64,000 bases of DNA from DASWLF01 sp963768765 (GCA_963768765.1 CAVYJK010000027.1:62001-126000), one strand, 5' to 3'; counted from the first letter of the stretch, positions 1 through 9,252 are shown. Notes: generated from the sequence alone by a model not told the origin. Made by a program: numbers and translations.

Positions 1-44
1 AACCCCTTTCCCTAAAACATTCATATTATCAAGCCCAGGGCTTT

Positions 45-986
45 TTAAATATCTTCGTAAGGCAAGGGGATCACGTAGGTCAGCCAATGCTGGTAGCGGG
101 GATCCTCGCCCTTCACCACCTTAAAGAAGGCCTCCTGCAGCTTAAGGGTGATGGGGCCGGGTTGGCCCGGGCCGATGACGCGGCCGTCCACTTCCCGGAT
201 GGGAGTAACCTCCGCCGCGGTGCCGGTGAAAAAGGCTTCGTCCGCCAGATAAAGCTCGTCCCGGGAGAAGCGCCTCTCCTTAACCACCATTCCCATGTCA
301 TGGGCCAGGGTGATGATGCTGGCCCGGGTAATGCCCGGCAGCACCGAAGTCAGGGGCGGCGTCTTGATGCGGCCGTCCTTGACGATGAAGATATTTTCCC
401 CGGAGGCCTCGGCCACGTAGCCTTCGGTATCCAGCATGATGGCTTCGTCATAGCCCGACTGGATAGCTTCCCGCTTCGCCAGGATGGAGTTGACGTAGTT
501 GCCCACCGTTTTGGTCATGGTCATCATGATGTTGACGTGGTGGCGGATAAAAGAAGAGGTCTTGGCCCGGATGCCGTGGCGTAGGCCTTCCTCTCCCAGG
601 TAGGCGCCCCAGATCCAGCTGATGACGGCCACCCGGATGGGGTTGTTTTGCGGATTGAGCCCCATGACGCCGTCTCCCACGAAGACCAGGGGGCGGATGT
701 AGGCTTCCTTCTGCCCGTTGGCCCGCAGGATTTCGGCGCAGGCCGTCTCGATCTCGGCCTGGGTGAAGGGCATTTCCAGTTGCATGACGTGGGCGGAGTC
801 GAAGAGGCGCCGGATGTGCTCCGGCAGGCGGAAGATGGCGGTGCGGCCGTCGGCGCAGAGGTAAGCCCGGATGCCTTCGAAGACTCCCAACCCGTAGTGC
901 AGGGTATGGGTGAGCAGCGGAACCTGGGCCTTGTCCCAGGGAATGAGTTTGCCGTCGAACCAGATGAATTTGGCCTTCTCCACCAT
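45..986 (-). CDS. ilvE: Branched-chain amino acid aminotransferase
   Basis: PLP-dependent class IV aminotransferase that interconverts branched-chain amino acids and their 2-oxo acids in the cytoplasm. The protein opens with IWFDGKLIPWD and carries THTLHYGLGVFEGIRAY, the usual IlvE N-terminal block. The PLP-binding lysine falls at residue 159 in TKTVGNYVNS, and GYDEAIMLD and EASGENIFI follow as expected. About 313 residues is normal length. An upstream GTG at 1001 is in frame, but the ribosome binding site GGAGGA lies just inside that extension (about 991-1000), 8 bases before the ATG at 986, so 986 is the better start. It is a single gene transcribed away from its right-hand neighbours. Confidence 0.95.
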   Translation of the reverse strand: MVEKAKFIWFDGKLIPWDKAQVPLLTHTLHYGLGVFEGIRAYLCADGRTAIFRLPEHIRRLFDSAHVMQLEMPFTQAEIETACAEILRANGQKEAYIRPLVFVGDGVMGLNPQNNPIRVAVISWIWGAYLGEEGLRHGIRAKTSSFIRHHVNIMMTMTKTVGNYVNSILAKREAIQSGYDEAIMLDTEGYVAEASGENIFIVKDGRIKTPPLTSVLPGITRASIITLAHDMGMVVKERRFSRDELYLADEAFFTGTAAEVTPIREVDGRVIGPGQPGPITLKLQEAFFKVVKGEDPRYQHWLTYVIPLPYEDI

Positions 987-1102
987 TAATCGTTCCTCCA
1001 CAAAGCTTGCTGCTAATTTTTAACGTTTCGGGCCGCGGTTGTCAAACGGTATTTCCCTCAGTTTTCATTGCCTTGGGCCCGTCTTTTCCGGTATGATGAT
1101 TT

Positions 1103-1160
1103 GAGACCTCTGCGAATAGGATAGCCGCCCGGCTCTATGGCGGCCTATGGTACGGTCCGG
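1103..1160. repeat. Degenerate end of a short inverted-repeat element
   Basis: GAGACCTCTGCGAATAGG followed by GGATAGCCGCCCGGCT resembles the left end and inner part of the element at 46787-46908. A matching right end was not found here, so this is a solo or decayed copy in the gap between ilvE and the oxidoreductase. Confidence 0.45.
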
Positions 1161-1250
1161 TTAATTCATGAGGTGCAGGTCGCAGCTTGAGGCGGGAATT
1201 TCCCCTGGCGCTCCTGCGGTAAGGGGAAGGAGTCAGGTAAAGGGTATATC

Positions 1251-2196
1251 ATGGATGAAAGCCTAAAAATCGGGGTCATCGGGGTGGGCTACCTGGGCCG
1301 GTTCCACGCCCAGAAATACGCCGGTCTGCCGGAAACGGAGCTCATCGGGAGTGGCCGACCTGAACCGGGAGCGGGCCCAGCAGGTGGCCCAGGAGCTGAA
1401 CACCAGGGCCTACACCGACTACCGGGAACTGCTGCCCCAGGTCCGGGCGGTGAGCGTGGCGGTCCCCACTTCGGCCCACTTTGCCGTGGTCCGGGACGCC
1501 CTGGCCGCGGGCTGCCAGGTGCTGGTGGAAAAACCCCTGGCCGTCACCGTGGCCGAAGCCGACGAACTGGTGGCCCTGGCCCGGCAGCGGGGCCGCCTCC
1601 TCATGGTGGGGCATCTGGAGCGCTTCAACTCCGCCATGGAGGAGCTGAAACTGCGGGTGACCCGGCCCCGGTTCATCGAAAGCCACCGCCTGGGTTTTTT
1701 CAAGGAGCGGGGCACCGACGTGGACGTGGTCCTGGACCTGATGATCCACGACCTGGACCACGTCTTGAACCTGGTGCCCTCGCCGGTCTCAGAGATCCGG
1801 GCTGCGGGCATCTCGGTCCTCACCGACCAGGTGGACCTGGCCAACGTCCGGTTGGAATTCGCCGACGGCTGCATCGCCAACCTCACCGCCTCCCGCATGT
1901 CTTTCAAGAGCATGCGCAAGTTCCGCCTGTTCCAGCCGGACGCTTACCTGGCGGTGGACTTTGAGAACCGGGAGCTCACCGCGGCTTTTCGGAAAGAGGG
2001 GGCCCTGGGGCCGCTGCCCGGGGTGGCCCTGGAAACCAAGCGGTTCCCCCAGGAGGACATTCTGCTCAAAGAAATCGTCGCCTTCGTGGACGCGGTGAAA
2101 AACGGCAAGGAGCCGCCCATCAGCGGCGAAGCCGGCCGGGCCGCCCTGGCCCTGGCCCTGGAGATCAACGCCGCCATGAAAAAGGCGAGAGGGTAG
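1251..2196 (+). CDS. Gfo/Idh/MocA family oxidoreductase (one-base frameshift)
   Basis: NAD(P)-dependent sugar-type dehydrogenase. The N-terminal Rossmann motif IGVIGVGYLGRFHAQKY is in one frame up to about 1349. From about 1350 the protein continues in the next frame as VADLNRERAQQVAQELN, then VLVEKPLAVTVAEADEL and VGHLERFNSA, which are family hallmarks. Removing one base near 1349 (GGG-A-GTG) joins the two parts into about 315 residues, a normal length. It sits directly upstream of lpxB. That pairing is common in deltaproteobacteria and suggests a role in UDP-sugar or lipid A chemistry, but the substrate cannot be read from the sequence. The frameshift may be a sequencing error. Confidence 0.85.
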
Positions 2197-2276
2197 GGGG
2201 GAAGCGAGGGATGAATGTGGGGGGCCGGGGAATTTAGAATTCCCCACCCCCCCACCCCCCAACCCCAACATAAGCT

Positions 2277-2301
2277 GCTGGCGTCCCGGGGGGACGCCAG
2301 C
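2277..2301. repeat. Perfect 11-bp hairpin between the oxidoreductase and lpxB
   Basis: GCTGGCGTCCC, a three-base loop of G, then GGGACGCCAGC. No T-run follows, so it does not look like a classical terminator. It lies within repeat-derived DNA (C-rich runs at 2241-2270). Confidence 0.6.
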
Positions 2302-2346
2302 AAGATTTAGGAGTATGGTGCGACAGTTTAACAACCCTTATGGGGG

Positions 2347-2401
2347 TTTGGGGGAGGGGCAGGGGCCACTTACGAAAAAGCCCCTGGCCCCCTCCCCCAA
2401 A
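2347..2401. repeat. GC-rich palindromic repeat, copy upstream of lpxB
   Basis: The arm TTTGGGGGAGGGGCAGGGGC is followed about 12 bases later by its near-exact reverse complement ending CCCCTCCCCCAAA. Related arms recur at 3137-3360, 13616-13690, 15808-16060, 22117-22320, 49410-49480 and 52309-52530. This copy ends 19 bases before the likely lpxB start and occupies the place where a ribosome binding site would be expected. Confidence 0.8.
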
Positions 2402-2420
2402 TAATTCCATCCCCAAAATC

Positions 2421-3737
2421 ATGGTGGTCGCAGGCGAAGCCTCCGGCGACGACCACGCCGCCCGGCTGGTGGCGGCCATCAAGGCACGGCGGCCCCAGAC
2501 GCAGTTTTTCGGCGTCGGCGGCGAGGCCATGGCGGCCCAGGGGGTGCGGATCCTGTGCCCGGCCTCCGAGCTGGCCGTGGTGGGCCTCTCGGAAGTGGTG
2601 AGCCGGCTGCCGGCGGTGCTGAGGGCCTTGAAGGGCCTGGGCCGGGCCCTGAAAAGCGAGCGGCCAGGGTTGGCCATTCTGGTGGATTTTCCCGACTTCA
2701 ACTTCTGGGTGGCCCGGCTGGCCAAACTCTACCGGGTGCCGGTGATGTATTACATCAGCCCCCAGGTGTGGGCCTGGCGCACCTACCGGGTGCGCACCAT
2801 CGCCCGCCTGGTGGATCGTCTGGCGGTGATCTTTCCCTTTGAAGCCGATTTCTACCGGGAAAGGGGCGTGCCCGTGACCTACGTGGGGCACCCCTTGCGG
2901 GAGACCCTGCCGCCGTTGACGGATCGTCGGGACTGGCTGGCCGGCTGGGGTCTGGACCCGGAGCGCCTCACCATCGCCCTGCTGCCCGGCAGCCGGGCCG
3001 GCGAAATCGCCAGGCACCTGCCCACCATGCTGGCCGGAGCGAAGTCTAATCCAGCAGGCCATCCCCCAGTGCCAGTTCGTCCTGCCCCTGGCCTCCACCG
3101 CGCCCAGGGAGCTGGTGGAGGAGATGGTGCAGGAGTCTGGGATTTTGGGGGAAGGGCCAGGGACTTCCAAGGCGGGGACGCCTGTGCCACTGGTCCCTGC
3201 CCTCCCCCCAAGCCCCCCACCCAACCCGCAGAAGGGGGCCGGGGAAGGCGAGCCTCAGGAGGCCCGACTTCCCCGGCCCAAAAGCATATCCCTTATGGGA
3301 TTGGGGGCGGGGGATTGGGGGAGGGGGTAAGGGCTTCTGCCCTTAGCCCCCTCCCCCAAAACCTGGTCCTGCGCCTCATCCCCGGCCAATCCTATGAGGC
3401 GTTGGCTGCGGCCCATCTGGCGGTGGTGGCATCGGGGACGGCCACGGTGGAGGCGGCCCTGGCCGGCACGCCTACCATCATCGTATACCGGCTCTCGCCT
3501 TTAACCTTTAATGTGGGGCGCCGGCTCATCCGGGTGAGCCACGTGGGCATGGCCAATCTGTTGGCGGGGGAAAGGATGTTTCCGGAGTTACTCCAGGACG
3601 ACTTCACTCCCCAGCGCCTGGCGCAAGAAGCCCTGGCAATGATGAGGGACCCGGGACGCCTGGAGAATCTGCGCCGGGGGCTGGCCCGGGTCGTCAGCCG
3701 CCTGGGAGGCCCCGGCGCCTCGAGCCCGGGCCGCTGA
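2421..3737 (+). pseudogene. lpxB: Lipid-A-disaccharide synthase, disrupted by a repeat and frameshifts
   Basis: GT19-family enzyme that joins UDP-2,3-diacylglucosamine and lipid X during lipid A synthesis at the inner membrane. MVVAGEASGDDHAARL, LVDFPDFNFWVARL, YYISPQVWAWRTYRV and YVGHPLRETLP mark it clearly. Past LLPGSRAGEIARHLPTMLAGAK one extra base (about 3043) moves the true sequence (LIQQAIPQCQFVLPLAS) to the next frame. About 220 bases of GC-rich repeat then separate EEMVQESGI from VLRLIPGQSYEAL, after which the original frame resumes through ASGTATVEAALAGTP. A third slip near 3721 displaces the last residues; without it the protein would run to 3819. One open frame spans all of this, but with about 105 foreign or out-of-frame residues. 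Start 2421 is the first ATG of the conserved block. Whether any product works is unknown. Confidence 0.85.
3137..3360. repeat. GC-rich modular repeat inserted inside lpxB
   Basis: Two palindromic modules sit side by side: one from TTGGGGGAAGGGCCAGGGA to TCCCTGCCCTCCCCCCAA, and one from GATTGGGGGAGGGGGTAAGG to GCCCTTAGCCCCCTCCCCCA. Between them lies a CCGGGGAAG to CTTCCCCGG block also found at 52396-52427. Conserved LpxB sequence resumes on both sides, so the boundaries are set by the protein to within about 10 bases. Confidence 0.8.
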
Positions 3738-3995
3738 GGTGGCCCTGGAGCTCATGGCCTCAAGGAAGCGGCAAGCAGAAAGAAACCCTTGTCTCGACGC
3801 GAGGGGAGTCTTATATTAGGAATTAAAAGCGGTGCAGGCTGGTAAGACCTGTGCCACCAGAAGATTAGCCGGTCTTTAGGTGTATGAATTCCGCCCGGCA
3901 GGAGAAGACCTAAAAGATTATCCTGTCAATTCAGAAAGCCCAAAACCGAAAACGGAAAACCGAAAACCGAAAACCATCCTTTAAGGAGGTGGCCC

Positions 3996-5051
3996 TTGAT
4001 CAGAAAAATCCAATCCTTGTTAGGTCCGGAAGCCGACGACCTGTTGACTCATAAGTGCCAGGGATTCCCCAAGGAGAGTCTCCATCTGCCGGGGCCCGAT
4101 TTCATCGACCGGGTCTGGGTGGGCAGCGACCGGCCCCCGGGGGTGCTCAGGTCCCTGGCGGCGCTCTTCGGCCACGGCCGCCTGGCCGGCACCGGCTACC
4201 TCTCCATCCTGCCGGTGGACCAGGGGGTGGAGCATTCGGCCGGCGCCTCCTTTGCCCCCAACCCCATCTACTTCGACCCGGAAAATATTGTCAAGCTGGC
4301 CCTGGAAGGCGGCTGCAACGCGGTGGCCTCCACCCTGGGGGTCCTGGGGGCGGTGGCCCGGAAATATGCCCACAAGATTCCCTTCATCGTCAAAATCAAC
4401 CACAACGAGATGCTCAGCTATCCGAATTTTTACGACCAGACCCTGTTCGCCAGCGTGGAGCAGGCCTTCGATCTGGGAGCGGTGGCGGTGGGGGCCACCA
4501 TCTATTACGGCTCCGTTGAGTCCCGGCGCCAGATCCAGGAAGTCAGCGAGGCCTTTAAAATCGCCCACGAACTGGGCCTGGCCACCATCCTGTGGTGCTA
4601 TCTGCGCAACCCGGCGTTCAAGACGGACCAGGGGGACATGCACGCCTCCGCCGACCTCACCGGCCAGGCCAATTATCTGGGGGTCACCATCGAGGCGGAC
4701 ATCATCAAGCAGAAACTGCCGGAGTGCAACGGCGGCTACAAGGCCCTGCCGAAATTCGGCAAGACCAATGAGTTGGTCTACACCAAGCTGGCGGGCGCCC
4801 ACCCCATCGACATGTGCCGCTACCAGGTGGCCAACTGCTACATGGGTCGCTGCGGCCTGATCAACTCCGGCGGCGGCTCCGGCAAGAACGACCTGGCCGA
4901 GGCGGTCAAGACCGCGGTGATCAACAAGCGGGCCGGGGGCATGGGGCTCATTTCCGGGCGCAAGACCTTCCAACGGCCCCTGAAGGAGGGCGTGGGACTC
5001 TTCAACGCCATCCAGGACGTCTTCCTCAGCAAGGAGGTGACGGTGGCCTAG
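3996..5051 (+). CDS. Class I fructose-bisphosphate aldolase, DhnA type
   Basis: Schiff-base aldolase of the archaeal/DhnA family (DeoC/FbaB superfamily). It cleaves fructose 1,6-bisphosphate in glycolysis or forms it in gluconeogenesis. TGYLSILPVDQGVEHSAGAS, EGGCNAVASTLGVLG, FIVKINHNEMLSYP and GAVAVGATIYYGS are characteristic TIM-barrel strands of this family, and the last third carries LINSGGGSGKNDLAEAVKTA, the phosphate-binding region. The length of 351 residues fits. The start is TTG at 3996, backed by a strong AAGGAGGT at 3983-3990; no better ATG lies nearby. It is flanked by intergenic repeats and has no evident operon partner. Confidence 0.93.
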   Translation: MIRKIQSLLGPEADDLLTHKCQGFPKESLHLPGPDFIDRVWVGSDRPPGVLRSLAALFGHGRLAGTGYLSILPVDQGVEHSAGASFAPNPIYFDPENIVKLALEGGCNAVASTLGVLGAVARKYAHKIPFIVKINHNEMLSYPNFYDQTLFASVEQAFDLGAVAVGATIYYGSVESRRQIQEVSEAFKIAHELGLATILWCYLRNPAFKTDQGDMHASADLTGQANYLGVTIEADIIKQKLPECNGGYKALPKFGKTNELVYTKLAGAHPIDMCRYQVANCYMGRCGLINSGGGSGKNDLAEAVKTAVINKRAGGMGLISGRKTFQRPLKEGVGLFNAIQDVFLSKEVTVA

Positions 5052-5091
5052 GGGGGTCGCGAGCCGCGCTTACAGCAATTCTAGAGGCCAT

Positions 5092-5205
5092 TTCGAAACC
5101 GGTTTATCCTGTCACCCTGAGCGCCGCGAAGGGTCTAGGTCTTTGGAATGACTAGATTCTTGGCGGCGCTCAGAATGACATTTCTCTGGGAAGAAAGTTT
5201 TGAAA
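5092..5205. repeat. TGTCACCCTGAGCG inverted-repeat element
   Basis: TGTCACCCTGAGCGCCGCGA on the left faces GGCGGCGCTCAGAATGACA on the right (5110-5180), with outer ends ATTTCGAAAC and GTTTTGAAAT. A near-identical copy lies at 24247-24362, and partial copies near 46975-47120 and 62040-62070. This sequence type is widespread in environmental genomes. Confidence 0.8.
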
Positions 5206-5232
5206 TGACTGTAGGCATCCAGGAACCCTTGG

Positions 5233-5262
5233 CGGCGGCGTTCTTAAGCGCCGCCGTTTTTT
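5233..5262 (+). terminator. Rho-independent terminator downstream of the aldolase
   Basis: An 8-bp stem CGGCGGCG/CGCCGCCG with an 8-base loop is followed by six T residues. It separates the aldolase from ribE. Confidence 0.8.
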
Positions 5263-5330
5263 ATTGGTTTCCCCCAGGGGCAAGATGTTGTAAAATCATA
5301 AATCAAATTCGCCACTTCAGGTTTAGGCTC

Positions 5331-5975
5331 ATGTTTACCGGACTGGTGGAAGGGATTGGCAAGATCGCCGGCCTGGCTCTCCTGGCGGAAGGGCTGCGGC
5401 TTACCGTGCAGACGTCGTTTGCCGCGGCCGAGCTCGCCCTGGGGGAGTCGGTGGCGGTGGCCGGCGCCTGCCTCACGGTGGTGGCCCTGGCGCCCCCGGC
5501 CGCGGCCTTCGAGGTGTCGCCGGAGACCCTTAACCGCACCACTTTCCCCTTGAAAAAGGTGGGGGACCGGGTAAACTTAGAAAGATCCCTGAAACTTGGG
5601 GACCGCCTGGGCGGCCACCTGGTCACCGGCCACGTGGACGCTGTGGGGCTGGTGCGGGAGCGGCGGCCAGGCCCCCACCATTTCCAGCTGAAAATCGAGC
5701 TGCCTAAGGCCTTAAGCCGCTTCGTCATCGAGAAGGGCTCCATCGCGGTGGACGGGGTCTCTCTCACCGTGAACGCCTGCCAGGGGAACGCCTTCTACGT
5801 GAACATCATCCCCTTCACGGCCCAAGAGACCACCCTGGCCGCCTTGAAGGTGGGGGATCGGGTCAACCTGGAGACAGACATCATCGGCAAGTATGTGGCC
5901 CGGCTGCTGGGGAAAGACACTCCTCAATGGGAGGGGGTTACCGCGGAATTGCTGGCCCAGCACGGGTTTTTGTAA
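5331..5975 (+). CDS. ribE: Riboflavin synthase alpha subunit
   Basis: Catalyses the dismutation of two 6,7-dimethyl-8-ribityllumazine molecules to riboflavin. The start MFTGLVEGIG is diagnostic. The protein has two lumazine-binding barrels: the first with VAGACLTVV and the second with SIAVDGVSLTVNACQG, joined by LGGHLVTGHVDAVG. Its 214 residues are typical. The frame is open well upstream of 5331, but the conserved MFTGL fixes the start. It heads a group with ribBA (7611) and ribH (9253), although two sulfur/selenium-type genes lie between. No FMN riboswitch was recognised upstream. Confidence 0.95.
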   Translation: MFTGLVEGIGKIAGLALLAEGLRLTVQTSFAAAELALGESVAVAGACLTVVALAPPAAAFEVSPETLNRTTFPLKKVGDRVNLERSLKLGDRLGGHLVTGHVDAVGLVRERRPGPHHFQLKIELPKALSRFVIEKGSIAVDGVSLTVNACQGNAFYVNIIPFTAQETTLAALKVGDRVNLETDIIGKYVARLLGKDTPQWEGVTAELLAQHGFL

Positions 5976-6248
5976 AACCGGGGGCAGCCGCAGTCGCAAT
6001 GGTCGCGGGGGCAGGCGGAGGGACAATTTGACCGCGGCAAAATTGCAGGAATAGATAACAACCGCCTGGGCAATTTGCTTGGGCCAGCGAATCGATAAAA
6101 CAGAAAGGGGGTGGGGAGATGATTGCTTCATGGGCGATTATGGCCAACGTCTGAGCCTGAAGCACTCGATGCCGGGGTAGTTACCCTGGCGGAAAGAATC
6201 TATCTCCCCCGAAAATGGCGCCTCTGGGGGGATCAAAGGAGGCATTTC

Positions 6249-7331
6249 ATGTCCTTTCTGCGGCAGAACCTTATCCTGTTGGGAGGGGTGGTAGTAGGCC
6301 TAATCGGCGCGGTCCTGGTTAAATTCGGTAATCCGGCCAACATGGGCCTTTGTTTTGTCTGTTTTTATCGGGATATGGCGGGCAGCCTGGGGCTGCACCT
6401 GAATCCCCTGGTGCAATACCTGCGGCCTGAAATTATCGGTATCTTCCTGGGGTCCTTCGTGGCGGCCCTGGCCTTTAGGGATTTCAGCCCCCGGGGCGGG
6501 TCTGGTCCCACAGTGCGGCTCCTTCTGGGGATTCTTATCATGGTGGGCGGCCTGACTTTTTTAGGCTGTCCCATCCGGGCCATCTATCGTCTGGCGGGCG
6601 GTGACATGAGCGCCCTGGGTGGCCTTTTGGGCATCGTCTTTGGGGCTTACCTGGGAATGGTTTTTCTCACCCGGGGCTACAATCTGGGTCCGGCCCGGCC
6701 CTTGCCCACCTGGCTTGCCTGGCTGCCCGTGGTTTTCTTTACGGTGCTTTTATTACTGCTTTTCGTTAAACTGGGGTGGCATACTTATTATCCTTTTTTC
6801 AGTGTCAAGGGTCCCGGGTCCCAGCATGCGCCAGTCATAATCTCCCTGGCCCTGGGGGTGGCGGCGGGAGTCTTGTTCCAGCGGATCCGGTTGTGCCTGT
6901 CGGGTGGCTTCCGGGACATGTTCCTGTTCAACGATTTTCATCTGTTGAAAGGATTCCTGGGCATCCTCATCGGCGCCTTCGTGGGTAACCTGCTGTTGGG
7001 GCAGTTTAAGCCGGCATTGGTAGGGCCGGTGGCCCACGGCAATTTTGTCGGCAACTTTCTGGGCATGGGCCTCCTGGGCTTTGCGGCGATTTTGCTGGGA
7101 GGCTGTCCCATGCGGCAGTTGATCATGACCTGGGAGGCCAACCTGGACTCATTTATGGCCATTCTGGGGATGTTCCTAGGCGCTGGGATAATGCACCGCT
7201 TGGGCCTGGCGGCCTCTCCCGCCGGCATTCCCCTAGGGGGCTGGGTGGCTCTGGCCTTGGGATACGGGGCGGCTTTCACCATTGCCTGGGGTTTTTCCCA
7301 GGCTCGCGCCGCCGTAGGGGAAGGGGCCTGA
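6249..7331 (+). CDS. YedE/YeeE family membrane transporter
   Basis: Polytopic inner-membrane protein of the YeeE/YedE (sulfur transport) family, linked in other bacteria to uptake of thiosulfate or selenium species. About ten hydrophobic segments are visible. Family cysteines appear in MGLCFVCFYRD, FLGCPIRAIYRLAGGD and LGGCPMRQLIM, the last two being paired repeats of the fold. The start at 6249 has AAAGGAGG about 7 bases upstream; the frame is open further left without support. It ends one base before the TusA-like gene, so the pair is probably co-translated. The substrate is not determined; pairing with a TusA/YedF protein fits a sulfur or selenium relay. Confidence 0.9.
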   Translation: MSFLRQNLILLGGVVVGLIGAVLVKFGNPANMGLCFVCFYRDMAGSLGLHLNPLVQYLRPEIIGIFLGSFVAALAFRDFSPRGGSGPTVRLLLGILIMVGGLTFLGCPIRAIYRLAGGDMSALGGLLGIVFGAYLGMVFLTRGYNLGPARPLPTWLAWLPVVFFTVLLLLLFVKLGWHTYYPFFSVKGPGSQHAPVIISLALGVAAGVLFQRIRLCLSGGFRDMFLFNDFHLLKGFLGILIGAFVGNLLLGQFKPALVGPVAHGNFVGNFLGMGLLGFAAILLGGCPMRQLIMTWEANLDSFMAILGMFLGAGIMHRLGLAASPAGIPLGGWVALALGYGAAFTIAWGFSQARAAVGEGA

Positions 7332-7332
7332 A

Positions 7333-7545
7333 ATGAGCGATATAATCATTGATTGCCGCGGCCTGAGCTGTCCCCTGCCGGTGATGCGGGTCAAAGAAGA
7401 GCTGGAAAGGGACCAGGGTCCTTTCACCTTAGTGGTGGACGCCGCCATTTGCGTGGAAAACATTTCCCGCTTTCTGAACTACAAGGGCGTCCCTTTTAAA
7501 GTGACCGCCAAGGGGGGGGAGACCCTCATCGAGGTGACCCTTTGA
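7333..7545 (+). CDS. TusA/YedF-like sulfurtransferase
   Basis: Seventy-residue SirA/TusA/YedF protein. These small proteins carry sulfur or selenium as a persulfide or perselenide on a conserved cysteine. The CRGLSCPLPVMRVKEEL motif near the N-terminus includes the catalytic CPLP cysteine. It follows yedE by a single base (TGA then ATG), which argues for a functional pair: a membrane importer and a cytoplasmic acceptor. The gene is complete, and a long hairpin lies 6 bases downstream. TusA and YedF cannot be separated by sequence alone; the yedE neighbour favours YedF. Confidence 0.9.
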   Translation: MSDIIIDCRGLSCPLPVMRVKEELERDQGPFTLVVDAAICVENISRFLNYKGVPFKVTAKGGETLIEVTL

Positions 7546-7550
7546 AAATA

Positions 7551-7582
7551 AGGGCCGCCCCGGGGCTTTGCGGGGCGGCCCT
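7551..7582 (+). terminator. Strong hairpin after the YedE/YedF pair
   Basis: Perfect 12-bp stem AGGGCCGCCCCG/CGGGGCGGCCCT with an 8-base loop, 5 bases after the stop codon. There is no clear T-run (ATTAGG follows), so it may stabilise the mRNA end or attenuate rather than fully terminate before ribBA. Confidence 0.6.
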
Positions 7583-7610
7583 ATTAGGCAACCGGGAGGC
7601 ATGAGACCGA

Positions 7611-8817
7611 ATGCCGGTGGTACCCATAGAAGAGGCAATCGCCGACATCCGCCAGGGGAAGATGATCATCCTGACGGACGACGAAGACCGGGAAAACGAA
7701 GGCGACCTCACCCTGGCCGCGGAGATGATCACCCCCGAGGCCATCAATTTCATGGCCCGCTACGGCCGGGGGCTCATCTGCCTGGCCCTGGCCCCCGACC
7801 TGGTGGAGAGGTTGCAGTTGCCCCAGATGGTCCGGGACAACCAGTCGGGCTTTAAGACCGCCTTCTGCATCTCCATCGAGGCCCGGCGGGGGGTCACCAC
7901 CGGGATTTCCGCGGCGGACCGGGCCACCACCATCATCACCGCGGTGGCCGATAACTCCCGGCCCGAGGACCTGGTGAGCCCGGGCCACGTCTTCCCCATC
8001 CGGGCCCGCAAAGGCGGGGTCCTGGTGCGCACCGGCCAGACCGAGGGCTCGGTGGACCTGTCCCGCCTGGCGGGGTTGAAAGGCGCCGCGGTCATCTGCG
8101 AGGTCATGAAAGACGACGGCACCATGGCCCGCATGCCTGATTTGGAGAAATTCGCCGCGGAGCACGACCTCAAGATCGCCACCATCGCCGACCTGGTGGC
8201 CTACCGGCTGCGGCACGAATCCTTCGTGCACCGCCGGGCCACCGTTCAGCTGCCCACTTACATCGGGGAGTTTACCGCCATCGCCTACGACAACGATGTG
8301 GACGACAACCAGCACATCGCCCTGGTGAAGGGCGAGATCAACCCCGATGAACGCCGTGCTGGTGCGGGTCCACTCGGAATGCGTCACCGGAGACGTCTTT
8401 CACTCCCTCAGGTGCGACTGCGGCGACCAGCTGGAAGCCGCCATGCAGTTGGTGGAGACCGAGGGCAAGGGCGTCATCCTGTACATGCACCAGGAGGGCC
8501 GGGGCATCGGCTTGGTGAACAAGCTCCGGGCCTACGAACTGCAGGACCAGGGCGCCGACACGGTGGAGGCCAATGAAGCCCTGGGGTTCAAGGCGGATCT
8601 CCGGGATTACGGCATCGGGGCCCAGATCCTCCGGGACCTGGGGGTCCGGAAGATGCGCCTCATGACCAACAACCCCAAAAAGATCATCGGCCTGGAAGGC
8701 TACGGCCTCACCATGGTGGAGCGGGTCTCCCTGGAGATTCCCCCCAACCGGGTGAATCGCAATTACCTCAAGACCAAGTGCCAGAAGATGGGGCACCTGC
8801 TGAAGCTGGTGGGATAA
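7611..8817 (+). CDS. ribBA: Bifunctional DHBP synthase/GTP cyclohydrolase II (one-base frameshift)
   Basis: Makes both precursors of riboflavin: RibB (first ~205 residues) converts ribulose 5-phosphate to 3,4-dihydroxy-2-butanone 4-phosphate, and RibA opens the GTP ring. RibB motifs are TDDEDRENEGDLTLAAE, TTGISAADRATTI and SPGHVFPIRAR. RibA motifs are HSECVTGDVFHSLRCDCGDQ, with its zinc-binding cysteines, and MHQEGRGIGLVNKLRAYELQ. The frame breaks between GEINPD and NAVLVRVHSE, where one extra G near 8349 shifts it. With that base removed the protein is about 402 residues, normal for RibBA. As it is essential in riboflavin prototrophs, a sequencing error is likely. Confidence 0.92.
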
Positions 8818-8964
8818 AAGAGGGTGAAGAGTCGAAAGGGGAAAGGAATTAATTTCGTAACCTTGCTTTTGCGCCTGTTTCCCTGGTTACCAGGTCGTGT
8901 GGCACGGAGAAGCAATTAGAGATACTTTCAAAATCGCTTATAACCCTAACTGAAGGGGTGTTCT

Positions 8965-9070
8965 GGTTTTTTTAAATCCCCCCTATCCCCCCTTTTTCAA
9001 AGGGGGGGAATAAGAACTCAGCGGGTCCAAAGTCCCCCTTTGTCAAAGGGGAATTTAGGGGGATTTCCAG
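8965..9070. repeat. AGGGGGATTTAGGGGGATT-type repeat
   Basis: The 435-base gap between ribBA and ribH holds AAATCCCCCCTATCCCCCCT and, in opposite orientation, AAAGGGGAATTTAGGGGGAT. Close relatives are at 19322-19435, 32962-33090 and 39500-39590. I see no gene in 8818-9252. Confidence 0.8.
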
Positions 9071-9252
9071 GTGGTTATTATAAAATCCACCCTACCCCGC
9101 TTTAGAGGAAGGGGGAAAAGAATTATGAAGCGCCACCCTAGATTTATGAGGCTCTGGTTTTTAATTTCTTTTTGGCCAAGATTTCGGTTATTAATGGGCT
9201 GATTACGCAGGCCCGAGCCTGCGGCTACAGAAACCTCTGCAGGGGGAAATAG

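Noticed and set aside
2340..2420. lpxB start at 2340
   Set aside because: The upstream 27 codons come from the palindromic repeat (GRGRGHLRKSPWPPPP) and match nothing in LpxB; ATG 2421 begins the conserved block.
5976..6248. Possible riboswitch before yedE
   Set aside because: One ATCTCCCCC/GGGGGGAT hairpin is visible near 6200-6232, but no known riboswitch core could be matched by eye.
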